Source: Ailurus styani
Taxonomy: Eukaryota > Chordata > Mammalia > Carnivora > Ailuridae
Length of the DNA: 64,000 nt
Reading direction: 5' to 3'
Assembly (NCBI GenBank): GCA_002007465.1
Contig: LNAC01000276.1
Span: 4,614,490-4,678,489, forward strand
The translations under genes and the position numbers were made by a program. Below are positions 33,096-43,100 of the stretch, one piece after another. Below the pieces are notes generated by a model. It saw nothing but the letters and a program-made list of their open reading frames with translations, was not told where the DNA came from and did not search any database. Within the stretch, counting starts at the first letter, position 1. The number at the start of each line of letters is the position of its first letter.

Positions 33096-35749
33096 CTGGG
33101 GACAGAGACAGAGGGGGCGGGTCAGCACGCGTCCCTCTCTGGGCGAGGGGGGGTGACCGCCTGCCACCCCCCGTTTTAGGCTGTTTGAGAACTTTATACG
33201 CCTTGGCTCACTCTACCCTCACTTTGCAGGTGGGAAAACGGAGGTGCCCAGAGGCCAAGTCACTTGCTTCTTATACGTCTTGACTCATTTTGTTCCCCGC
33301 TCCCCCGCGGGTGGGGAAACAGTTAAGTGACTGGCCCAAAGCATCAAAACTTGGGGGTGGCAGAACGAAGGGACAGAGACGGACAGAACACAGCCCGGTC
33401 CGGGAGGCTCATCGTCTCCGTGTCCTTCGGGCTCTCTCTCAGTAAGCAGGAGCTATGAACCGTGCCTCCTGAGGGTGTCAAGAATGACCACGGGCAGAGG
33501 GTGTTCCAGTGCGTGTGACACCGGGAGCACCAGGTAAGGGTCTATTCCCTAAATGAGATGAGAAGCACACGGGTGTAGACGGTGCCCATGCCCTGGGCTG
33601 TGCTGGGAATGAAGAGTGACGCACGCATGGACGGATGAGTGCTCTGACATGTTGGCCGTCTGTCTGGTCTCCCCAGGACACCCTGCCCCCCTCCCCATGC
33701 CAGGACCCGGGGTCCCCCTCACCTGTAAGGTGTGCGGCGGGGTTGGCCTGGTGGGACCTCCGCCCTGGAAAGAGAGGGTGGGAGGTGAGCGGTGACGGCA
33801 GTGTGGGGGGAGGGCCGGGCCCCGGAGGGGGTCATCAAGTCTACCTCCTGGTGTCAACCCCACCCTTTCCGGAGTGGCCCAGACTTCTGCTTCTCCGGCC
33901 TGGGGGAGGGGCACCTGCTGGGCTCAGACTGGTTGTGTCAATCACACTGGGCGATGGGCCGAGGGGGCGGGGGCAGCGTGGGAACCAGCCCGCCCTCCCT
34001 CCCTGGGGCCCAGGACCCTGACTCACCTTGCATCACCTGCTTCCAGGATTCCGCATCTCCCTCCTGAAAAGGCAGAGGAGCCCAGGGTGAGGACCTGTGG
34101 GACCCACACACTGGCATCCTCAGGCTCATGGCTGTGACACACACGCAGACCACGGGCGCAGACGGCCACCCAGGGCCACGTGCACAGCCCTGCCCCACCC
34201 AGCGCTTCAGTTTCCCCTTCTGTAAAGAGACATAGGGATGGTGCCTCTCTAGGATCCAGTGACTTGAGGGGCGGAAAGCATGGGCCAGTGCCTGGCACGT
34301 AGGAAGCACTATGCAAGGGTTAACTCAATGCATCATACGACGGATACATCGATCTGGGTGGTAGGACACATGGACATCGATGGCTGCGAGCGGATACGGA
34401 CACGGAGCGTAGGGCACAGACCCAGACACTTGCGTGACACTGACAAGGCACACGTGGACACGGGGACTCAGGTACACGGGCGTGAGGTCGATGGGTCCAC
34501 GTGGGTCTGCGCAATGCCAGCCACGGTGTGAACCACAGATGGGCACACGGACACGCGGGCACACGATGGACGCGAGATGGCAGCATGGAGTCACGTGAAG
34601 GACGTTCGCGTGTGGCCATCAGATCCAGGTACACGAAGTGACCCAGAGACACAGGACACGAAAGGCCAAGACCACGTGGCCGTGGCACGGGACACAGAGA
34701 CACGGACAGATCCATCAGCAGCCAACAGCAAACTGACGTGGACAGAGCTTCTCACGGACTGGGACCCAGTGGATTAGTGACGGTGCCCACAGTGGGGATC
34801 CTGGCTTGGCTGGTGGAAACCAGCAATGTCAGAATGTCCGTGCTGGGGGTTACAGACAACGAGACTCTATTATGAACATGAAACCTGCTCTAAGAGACTG
34901 ATTTTATGGGGGGCCACCACTAGAAGTGGTCACCACAGCACACCCCAGAAGGGTTCGCTCCTGCCGCAAGCGATCGTATCGCAAAATAAATGTGTCAGAT
35001 CAACAGGTTAACTGACACCTTAACTGGCAGAATGCCATTTCTTTTTTTTTTTTTAAAGATTTTATTTATTTATTTGACACAGAGAGATTACAAGTAGGCA
35101 GAGAGGCAGGCAGAGAGACAAGGAGAGGAGGAAGCAGGCTCCCTGCTGAGCAGAGAGCCTGACGTGGGCTTCGATCCCAGGACCCTGAGATCATGACCTG
35201 AGCCGAAGGCAGAGGCTTTAACCCACTGAGCCACCCAGGCGCCCCAGAATGCCATTTCTATCTCGATTTAAAAAAATACTGCTTTTGATGGATTGAACAC
35301 TCGCCCTGGGCCACCACCCCCAGGCACCGCACACACGGTGTCCTATTTCGTTCCCTGGGCGCTCTATTACCACACCCATTTTACAGATGAGGAAACTGAG
35401 TTTCCAAGAGGCAAACTGACTTGCCCGGGGCTGCCCTTGGCCTGTCTCCTGTCCTGCACATGCACACACAGAGAGATGCCCAGTGACACAGCCCCCCCGC
35501 CCCGGCCACGAGCCCCGAGGCCCCACTCACCAGGACGGGTGTGACCATCGCGCCCACACGCCAGTGCAGCTGAAGCAGGAACCAGCCCTGGACGGCCAGC
35601 CCGGCGGCCAGCAGCAGCAGCAGGAGGCCCAGGCTCAGCTGGGCGGCGCTGCACGGCCGTCTCTGGGGCCTGCGCCCCAGCCTCGTGAACGGGATGTCCG
35701 TCTGTCCGTCCACCGTGAACACCGAAGGTCGCACAACGGTCTCCTCCAT
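32668..35749 (-). CDS. TNFSF14: TNFSF14 (LIGHT), complete 4-exon gene
   Basis: TNFSF14/LIGHT is a type II membrane TNF-family cytokine. It binds HVEM (TNFRSF14) and the lymphotoxin-beta receptor and co-stimulates T cells. The CDS joins 35749-35531, 34063-34027, 33764-33723 and 33095-32668 (219+37+42+428 nt), giving 241 residues (human 240). The start reads [11 protein letters not shown]. The transmembrane helix is Leu-rich at about residues 40-60. A stalk carries the shedding region, followed by a GANSS glycosylation site at N102. The TNF homology domain fills exon 4 ([36 protein letters not shown]). All introns are GT-AG. The human EQLI shedding motif reads KQVM here. CD70 and C3 flank it in the human order. 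Confidence 0.97.
33170..33350 (-). repeat. MIR-like relic in TNFSF14 intron 3
   Basis: 'ctttgcaggtgggaaaacgg' then 'gaggccaagtcacttgc' resembles reverse MIR. Intron 3 is 33096-33722. Confidence 0.5.
33723..33764 (-). CDS. TNFSF14: TNFSF14 exon 3 (42-nt mini-exon)
   Basis: Encodes [14 protein letters not shown] and one base of the next codon. Human has [14 protein letters not shown]. The acceptor is CTTTCCAG and the donor GTGAGG. Confidence 0.94.
33765..34026 (-). other. TNFSF14: TNFSF14 intron 2
   Basis: A 262-bp GC-rich GT-AG intron without recognisable inserts. Confidence 0.85.
34027..34063 (-). CDS. TNFSF14: TNFSF14 exon 2 (37-nt mini-exon)
   Basis: Encodes [12 protein letters not shown] plus one base, aligned to human DGPAGSWEQLIQ. 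The acceptor is TTTTCAG and the donor GTGAGT, phase 1. This is the stalk region that is proteolytically shed in human LIGHT. Confidence 0.93.
34370..34760. repeat. Degenerate GACACGG-rich repeat in TNFSF14 intron 1
   Basis: Irregular units such as gacacgg, cacacgtggacac and gacacagagac recur for about 390 bases. It has the look of a decayed minisatellite. Confidence 0.7.
35043..35244 (-). repeat. CanSINE in TNFSF14 intron 1, perfect target duplication
   Basis: Full-length minus-oriented mustelid-type copy. The duplication cagaatgccatttct lies at 35028-35042 and 35245-35259 without mismatch, so the insertion is recent. Intron 1 is 34064-35530. The SINE is in sense with the gene. Confidence 0.96.
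35330..35440 (-). repeat. MIR fragment beside the TNFSF14 exon 1 donor
   Basis: 'ttttacagatgaggaaactg' then 'gcaaactgacttgcccggg' is the reverse of MIR. It ends about 90 bases from exon 1. Confidence 0.65.
35531..35749 (-). CDS. TNFSF14: TNFSF14 exon 1 (coding part)
   Basis: Encodes residues 1-73: cytoplasmic tail, Leu-rich membrane helix ([17 protein letters not shown]) and the start of the stalk, ending MVTPVL. The donor GTGAGT follows in phase 0. The same length as the human exon. Confidence 0.95.
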
Positions 35750-36079
35750 GCCTGAGCCGATGAGGTCCCGAGACACGCGGGGGGCTGGGCTAGCACGGCT
35801 GGGTCCCCGAGGGCAGGGAGGAAACCACAATTGCCCAAGGCTCCTGGGCTTCGCACGCTGCAGACAGGCGTCCCTGGGTCCCAGGCTGCCTTTAGAGCAG
35901 GGGTTCAGCCCCTCCCCTTTCCCCACTGGCCCTCCTCTTCTTCCTGTCCCCCCACCCCCAGGCTGGCCCCATCTCACTCTCACTCATGCGGCCTCTCACA
36001 CTTTCCAGGGCCATCTGAAGATGTGACTCAGGTAGGGATGGAGCGGAGAGGCCCCAGCTTTTCCCTGCGGCCGCTTCAT
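35750..36079. other. TNFSF14 5' flank
   Basis: Should contain the 5' UTR and promoter on the minus strand. I did not find a TATA element I would trust. No other gene. Confidence 0.4.
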
Positions 36080-36245
36080 TGTCACCAAATATTTCTAGAT
36101 CATCACCCGTGTGCCAGGCACTGTTCTAGGTTTGAGGGCACAGCCGTGAGTAAGAGAGACCGAAGTGTCTGCTGAGCTGCTACTGCAGCGGGGTGAGAGG
36201 TAATGAGCCTGGTAAATAAGAAAACACTTACACAGTGTGGTAGAC
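36080..36245 (-). repeat. L2-like fragment
   Basis: 'cccgtgtgccaggcactgtt' then 'ctaggtttgagggcacagcc' is the reverse of the LINE2 3' end. Confidence 0.65.
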
Positions 36246-36269
36246 GGTAGTGAGAGCAGCGGGAAATAC

Positions 36270-36362
36270 AAGAGTGGTTTCTGTGTGTGTGGGTGTGTGC
36301 ATGGGTGCACGTGAGTGTGCACGGGAGTGTGTGTGTGCACACACGCGTGCGTGCATGCAAGT
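36270..36362. repeat. (TG)n-type repeat
   Basis: Imperfect TG/CATG/CACG alternating sequence. The minus-strand open frames reading Thr/His are compositional. Confidence 0.8.
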
Positions 36363-37014
36363 TTTAATGGGAACTCAGAGTCAGGGGGTGGAACCGCTGG
36401 TCACCAGGTGAACGAAGACCGAGGCCTGGGAGTTGTCCCGAGGGCACCCTGAATTGGCCTGAGCAGCCCTCTCTTTTCTCATTCCTCACATCCCACCTTT
36501 CAGCAAAGCCCCCGTGACTCAGTCTCCAGCCCAGATCTCCAACCGAGCCCCCTGTGGGTATACCCACTGCCACCACCTTCCCCAAGTGCCGTGCCCTGTG
36601 TTCCTCCCCCCGTTCCTCTGCTCAAGTCCTGATCCTCCGGGTGATGGTATCTGGCGGTGGGGCCTTGGGCGAGGGGGCTAGGCCATGAGCGTGGAGTCCT
36701 CCGGGACGGGGTGAGAGCCCTACTGGGAGATAGGCTCTCTCTCGGTCTGCGAGCCAGGAAGAGAGCCCCAGAACCCGACCAGGCTGCCACCCGCCTCTCA
36801 GACCCCCGGCCTCCAGAACGGTGAGAAATAAATGTCTGTTGTTTAACACCCCCCCATCCCCCCTCGACCCCCTGCCCCATGTTGGGTGTCTTGTTACAGC
36901 CGCCCGACCTGCCTTTTCTGGCTAGTACTCATAGTGGTTTCCAGCTCGACGCTCTCCTTCCTTCTTGCCATCTCATAATTCATTCTCTGCCCTCTCCCTA
37001 GTGTGAGCTTGCTT
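36363..37014. other. Intergenic, no gene seen
   Basis: C-rich; no exon or assignable repeat recognised. Confidence 0.35.
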
Positions 37015-37560
37015 ATTTTATTTTATTTTATTTTATGGAGGTGAAATTCACATAACATAAAACTAACCATTTTAAATGAGCAACTCAACGGCATTTGGGA
37101 TATTTACAACGTCGGGCAACTCTATCTAGTTCCCAGATGTCTTCAGGGCCTTGAAAGGTAAGCCCCTTCCCATAAAGCAGCTGCTCCCCATCCCCCTGGG
37201 CCTTCCAGCCCCTGGCAACCACTAGTCACCTTCCCTGGTCTATGGAGTCACCTGTTCAGGACATTCCAGATAGTTCCTGAGAGTGGAAATGTGCGATACG
37301 TGGTCTTTGGCGCCTGGCTTCTTTCACTGGATGTCATGTTTTCAAGGTTCATCCACGTCATGGTGTGTGCCTGCGCTCCCTTCCGTTTTAAGGCTGAGGA
37401 ATGTTCCAGTGTACGGATGCATCACCTTTTGCCCACTCACGCCCTGAGGGATGTTTCAGTTGTCTCCACCATTTGCTTACAGTGCGAAGTGCTTCCACAA
37501 GCATGTGTGAGCACAGACTTGTCTGCGTACCAGTTCCAGGTCTTTATAGCCTGGAGTGGA
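37015..37560 (-). mobile_element. Old L1 3' region, minus orientation
   Basis: 'gtgaaattcacataacataa', 'cctggcaaccactagtcacc', 'ttcaaggttcatccacgtca' and 'gaatgttccagtgtacgg' are the antisense of an old L1 3' UTR and ORF2 end. Confidence 0.7.
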
Positions 37561-37796
37561 ACTGCTTCCTTCGGCTTTTCAAACACATATGCCAGCTTTC
37601 CTCTCTCCCCTGCTTAAAATCTTGCAATGCCTCCCATCGAGCACCCAGGGGGTTAACCGAGGAGAGCACGGAGGTGAGCCGCAGATGCCCACTGGGGGTG
37701 TCCTCCTCTGCCTGCTCCCCACTCTGCTCCCAGTGTCCACTCCCCTGACAGCCAACATCTCACCACCTTCTGTGGCCTGTGCTGTCACACAGAGAA

Positions 37797-37919
37797 TCCC
37801 AAGTAGACTCCAGGCTGAGCATGGAGCGCGATGTGGGACTCGATCTCACGACCGTGACATCGTGACCTGAGCCGAAATCAAGAGTCAGATGCTTAACCAA
37901 CTAAGCCACCCAGGTACCC
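37797..37919 (-). repeat. Short tRNA-Lys SINE, minus orientation
   Basis: 'aagtagactccaggctgagc', 'ccgtgacatcgtgacctgag' and 'taagccacccaggtaccc'. Confidence 0.8.
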
Positions 37920-37920
37920 C

Positions 37921-38020
37921 TATCTAGCTATTCTATCTAATCTATCTATCTATCTACCTATCTATCTATCTACCTACCTACCTACCTACCTACCTACCTA
38001 CCTACCTACCTACCTATCAA
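37921..38020. repeat. (TATC)n/(TACC)n microsatellite
   Basis: TATC units pass into a pure TACC run at about 37971-38015. Confidence 0.95.
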
Positions 38021-38077
38021 TCTATCATCATCTCTCTATACACACACATGACTTATTTTAAGGAATTGGCTCTTGTT

Positions 38078-38180
38078 TTGTTTTGTTTTGAAGTAGGCTC
38101 CACACCCAAAGTAGAGCTTGAACTCATGACCCTGAGATCAACAGTCGCATGCTCTACTGACTGAGCCAGCCAGGCACCCT
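38078..38180 (-). repeat. Short tRNA-Lys SINE, minus orientation
   Basis: (GTTTT)n tail, 'gaagtaggctccacacccaa', 'catgaccctgagatcaac' and 'gactgagccagccaggcaccc'. Flanked by imperfect 'aggaattggctc' and 'aggaattgactc'. Confidence 0.8.
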
Positions 38181-39369
38181 AGGAATTGACTCATGTGACT
38201 TGGGGTGTAGCAAGTCCAAAAGCCACAGGACAAGCCAGCAGGCTGAAGATTCAGTTAAGAGGTGATGCTACAGTCTTGAGTCTAAAGGCTAGAAACTCAA
38301 GCAGAATTTCGATGCCACTATCTTGAACTCTTTCTTCCTCAGGAAGCCTCATTTTTTTCCTCTTCTGCCCTTCAACTGATTGGATGAGGCCCACAATGTT
38401 GTCAAGTGTAGTCTGAAAGTCAATTGACTATAGGCGTGAATCACATCTAAAAAATACCTACCTAGCAACATTTACACTGGTGTTTGACTAAACCCCTGGC
38501 CTAGGTAGGTTGGTCTGGAAAGTGACTATTATTGGATCTAAATGACTATATGGGTGGCCCCACGGTAGGCAAGTGTTCTCACACTGCCCTGTTCTCTTTT
38601 CCTCTTTGGACAGCCTCACTGTCTGAAACCAACTCCATGCTGTCCTTAAAACGTCCGTTTCAAAGACCCCGTCGGCTGTCCATCATCGGAAACCACAGGT
38701 GCTCCAACAAAGCAACACCCCATGTGCTAAAGAAATGAAGAAAAGGAATCCCAGGGCAGAAAGGGGAAATCAGCAAGAAAAGAAATGAGAAGAAAGACTT
38801 CAAGGTGGGTGGGCAGGTTGGCTAGGACACCTAGTGAGGGATGAGGATGTTTGAGTGTCCCCTTGACAGAGGTCCCTGCCAATCAGGGCCCCGGGGCGGG
38901 GGGGGGGCACTGGCTCTCAATCTATTTCCCCTCATTGTCCTGGAATCAGGAGGTGGGGTTTACAAGACCTGGGGCGGTCTTAGGGGAGAGGGGCTGAGAA
39001 GGGGTGACTCCGAAGCTCGGGGCTTTTCCGGTGATCACCACATCTAGAGCGGGGTATGGATCCCACCCTCGAGAGTCCTAGCGGCAGAATTAATCAGAAG
39101 AGGCATCTAGGACCCCAGTCCCCCTCGGCGGCCAGTGAACCCATTTACCTGTCGCTGCTGCCCTCCACGGAGCTCTCGGGATGCTGTGACCACAATGCCC
39201 CCCGAACTCCCCCCCGCCCTTGACCGCTGACTCAGACTTTCCCTTTCGCGGGCTGGCTTGCTCACTCATTTGTAGCTCCAGCGGAAACGGCGCCCAGCCT
39301 GCGCACTACTGCCCCCTCCTGGGTCCCACCGCCCCAACCGGAATGCCGGCGAGGGAGCAAACGGAGTTG
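38181..39369. other. Spacer between TNFSF14 and C3, no gene seen
   Basis: No exon recognised. Short open frames do not resemble known proteins. Confidence 0.4.
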
Positions 39370-39860
39370 GCATGTGAGCAGCAGGCGAGGTCCCAAAGGG
39401 ATGAAGGTGAGAACAGGTGGGGATGCAGGTGGGGACGCAGGTGGGCTGGAAGCTGGGGGGGCGGGTATGGGTAAGAGAGTCAGTAATGATACAGGCACGC
39501 CTGCCACTGGAGATGTAGGCGTGGGCCAGGTGATGCCAAAGATGCAGGTGGTTGCAATCGGGGGCGTAGGTGGGACCGCAGGTCAAGGTTCAGATGACAG
39601 TATGGGTAAGAGCGCAGGTGAGGATGCAGTCAGGAGGCAGGTACGCCAGCAGGTGCGCCCTCAGGGGGAGGGCCAGGGAGCTGCTGGTGCGAATCCGCAG
39701 AAGGCGGGGGCTGAGAAGCAGGGTAGCTGCAGGTGCGGGTGAGGCGGGCGTAGGATCCCCGGGGAGCAGAGAGGACACCCTGCAGGGGGAACGCAGGAGG
39801 GAACCAGGTGCGGCTGCAGGATGGAGGCGAGTGGAGTTGCTGGTGAGGGAGCGGGGGGGG
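39370..39860. repeat. Degenerate G-rich tandem repeat downstream of C3
   Basis: Irregular repetition of units like 'gatgcaggtggggacgcagg', 'gggtaagagcgcaggtgagg' and 'ggcaggtacgccagcaggtg'. No exact period was established by eye. Confidence 0.6.
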
Positions 39861-39933
39861 GGGTGGTTACAGCCGCCTCTTTCCCGGTCAAAGACATTCC
39901 CACGCGGGGAGACGAATGACAGGTAACTGTGGC

Positions 39934-39939
39934 TTTATT
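39934..39939 (-). promoter_or_regulatory. C3: C3 poly(A) signal AATAAA
   Basis: AATAAA starts 19 bases beyond the C3 stop codon, so the 3' UTR is only some 40 nt. Human C3 also has a very short 3' UTR, to my knowledge. Confidence 0.85.
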
Positions 39940-39958
39940 GTGGGGACGCGGGGAGGGG

Positions 39959-40100
39959 TCAGTTAGGACAGCCATAGACGATCATGTTCTCAGCGAAGCT
40001 GGCCAGCTCCCCACACTGTTTCTCATTCTCCTCATCCTGGCATTCTTCAGCCTCAGGCCACAGCTCCACCCATGTGTCCTTCCCGATGATGTAGCTGATG
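39959..40100 (-). CDS. C3: C3 exon 41 (C345C end) with stop
   Basis: Encodes [14 protein letters not shown] to MIVYGCPN and TGA. The acceptor is CCCCAG, entering in phase 2. Carries the last cysteines of the C345C/netrin-like domain. Confidence 0.96.
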
Positions 40101-43100
40101 CTGGGGAGGGGGGCAGGCAGGACAGGTCAGGGGCAAGGCCGGGGGCAGGGCTGGGGCAGGGTCGGGGCAGGGTCGGGGCAGGGCTGGGGCAGGGGCGACC
40201 CTGGGCAGGCACCAGGCTGGCACTCACTTGGGTTTCTCTCCCCACAGGTCGGAGGAGATGCCCCATATGAGGTACAGTTTCCCCTCCTGCAGCTTCAAGG
40301 CTTCTCTGCATTTGATGTGGCTGACGAACCTGCGTTCCTGGGCAACCCGCACCTCATCGGAGCCTGGAGGGGAGGCCGAGGGGGAGCTGAGCGGGGCGGC
40401 CAGAGGGAACCAGGAAGAAGGGGGTGGACGGCAGAAGACAGAGTGCAGGGCTGACCTGATTTGATGATCTGCTCGATGACCATGATGTAGTCGTCAAAGT
40501 CGTCCGAGGGCTCCTTCCTGAGGAGCCTGGTCTTGTACACTGTGGGGGGAGAAGGGGAGGGCCGTGTGGGGTCCCCTATACCTGCAAGCGCACCTGGGCA
40601 CGTGGCCTCCCCGCCCCTCGCCTCCCCTGACCAAGCAGATACATCCAGGATCACAGCCCGCCCTGCAACAGTCCCTGGCCCCCAGGAACCCACCCGCCAC
40701 ACGCGAGCCTACACATGGCCACCTCTGATTACAGTCCCATGCACAACCACAGCCACACACACTGCTGCTCACACCTGCTCCCGCACATGGGCACCCGCTT
40801 ACCGTAGTCTACACCGGGCTCACAGGCCTTGTCCAGCCGGTATGCCTCGGTGACCTTGTCTTCCCGGTGCATGAAGCAGTTCTCTGCAGGGCGGATGAGA
40901 GCGGGGCACGGTTATAGCCCACGTCTCCTTCAGGGCCCCCCACTCCTGGGCCCGTCCCTCTGGGTGGGGTCCCTCCCCACGGGAGGAGGACCGGGGGGTG
41001 TGGCCACCCCTCCCCGGCCCCCTGAGCCCACCCTCAGCACAGCGACACATGTCCTGGTGGCAGAGTTTGCTCAGCAAGCCGTCGTCTTTATCCGGGTGGT
41101 AGAACCGGACGCAATTCTCATCTGCGGGCAGAGTGGTGTGGAGGGGTCAGAGGGCTCGGGCCTCCAGCCCCGAGAGCCGGGGCCTCAGATGCCCAACTCC
41201 AGGCCCTCAGACCTGGAGATGGCAGCTCCCCAACCCTGGGACCCTCAGACCCCTCCGCCTTCCAGATCCCTGGGACCCTCAAGCCCCAGGTCCTAGGTCA
41301 GCTGCTCACCCAGGTTGTAATAGGAGTAGACCTTGACCGATCCGGGCTGGACCAGCCCCACATTAAAGTACTGGTGTACTTTGAAGGATAGACAGTCCTC
41401 GTGCTTATGTGAGATCTGTGGGGAAGAAGGAGGCCGGTCAGTGGGATGACACGGAAGGGAGACCAGCATGGGTACTGGGGGTTGGAGAAGATGAGGATGA
41501 AGGTGGGACATCAGCGGGGAGGACGGATGGAGGCAGAGGAAGCTCTGCCAAGAGGTTAATGAACACTCAACAAATCCATGTTCTCTTTCTCCGAGGCTCC
41601 AAGCTAGATTACACTCGTTGGCTTCCTTCCTTCACAAGTGTGGCCATGTGATTGAGTTCTGGCCAACGGACTGCTCTCTGTGTCCATAAAAACATCCCGT
41701 GCTTCACGATACTGAATTGTACATTTAAAAGTTGCTGGGACACCTAGGTGGCTCAGTTGGTTCAATGTCTGCCTTCTGCTCAGGTCATGATCTCAGGGTT
41801 CTGGGATGGAGTCCCGCATCGGGCTCCCTGCTCATTGAGGAGCCTGGGTTCTCCCTCTCCTCCCCGCTTGTGCTCCCTCTCGCTATCTCTGTCTCGCGCT
41901 CTCAAATAAATAAATAAAATCTTTAAAAAAAAAAAACCTAGGTGAGGTAATGGATGTGTTAAGCAACTTTATTGTGGTGATCATTTCCCAATATATGCGT
42001 ACATCAAATCATTATGTTATATACCTTAAACTTACACAATATTATATGTCAGTCACATCTCATTGAAGCTGAAAAAATAAAGATAACGAGAGAGAGAATA
42101 AGAAATAGACACATGTATGTGCATGCGACAGGTGTATCTGGTAGAAAAGGCTAACAGTGAATTTGGGTAGAACTATGGAACTGTGTTCTATGCTCTGACG
42201 CCACCCTGTACAGTTGGAATTATATAAAAATTTAAACGTACAAAATTAAAATACAAGAAAATGTCAATGCCCATCTCGTGCACAATCTTCTTTTCATCTA
42301 GAAAGAATGGGTCCAGCAGACCCCTCTAAGATCCTAGGGATTGGAGCCCCAGGATGGAAGACACGTGGATCCCTGAGTGACTGTGTGGAGCAGAAGGCCC
42401 TTGCCTTAACCTCTCACACCAACTAGACTTCACATGAGCCAGAAACACAAGTCTCCTGTGTTGGGATCCCCATATATTCTTGGGAGTTTTATTATAGCAG
42501 CTAGTGTTACTTATGCTGACTAATATCGGCTGAGGGGCATTGGGACTTAGCAGGGAGAATATGAGGATAGCAAAGCGGGAATACGTAAGTAGGAGAGAGG
42601 AGGAAGCTCAAATGAGGCTGGAGATAAAAAAAGAGCGCGAGGTCAGGTGGAGAGCTAAGAAGGAGAAAGAGGAATGCCAGGGGATGGGGAGCAAGGGAAA
42701 TCCTTGTTCACCACTGAGCACTTGATCGTTTAAACCAAAGTAACTCTTTTCAGTGGTTGCTTAAGACTCTGATGGGAAGAAGCTGGAGGAAGCAAGCATA
42801 AACTGAGGTTGGAACATGAGTAGTCAGAAGGTTGGATGCTTATAAAGGACCTGCCCTTTTCTCCACCACCCAACAGCAGGGACCCCATGTCCCCTAGCCT
42901 GGGCCTGGCCTGACCCAGAGGAAGGACAGCCTGCTAGAGGTCAGGTCCCCACTGGAAGCCTTACCTTGTCCAGGTAGAGGATGAGGGTGTTCTTATTGGA
43001 GAAGGCCTTGTTCAGCTCGTACTTAGAGAAGTATTTCTCGACACCACTGCTCAACTGGGGAAGGGCAGGACTTGTGAAAATCCTCCTTAGTCTTCTTTCA

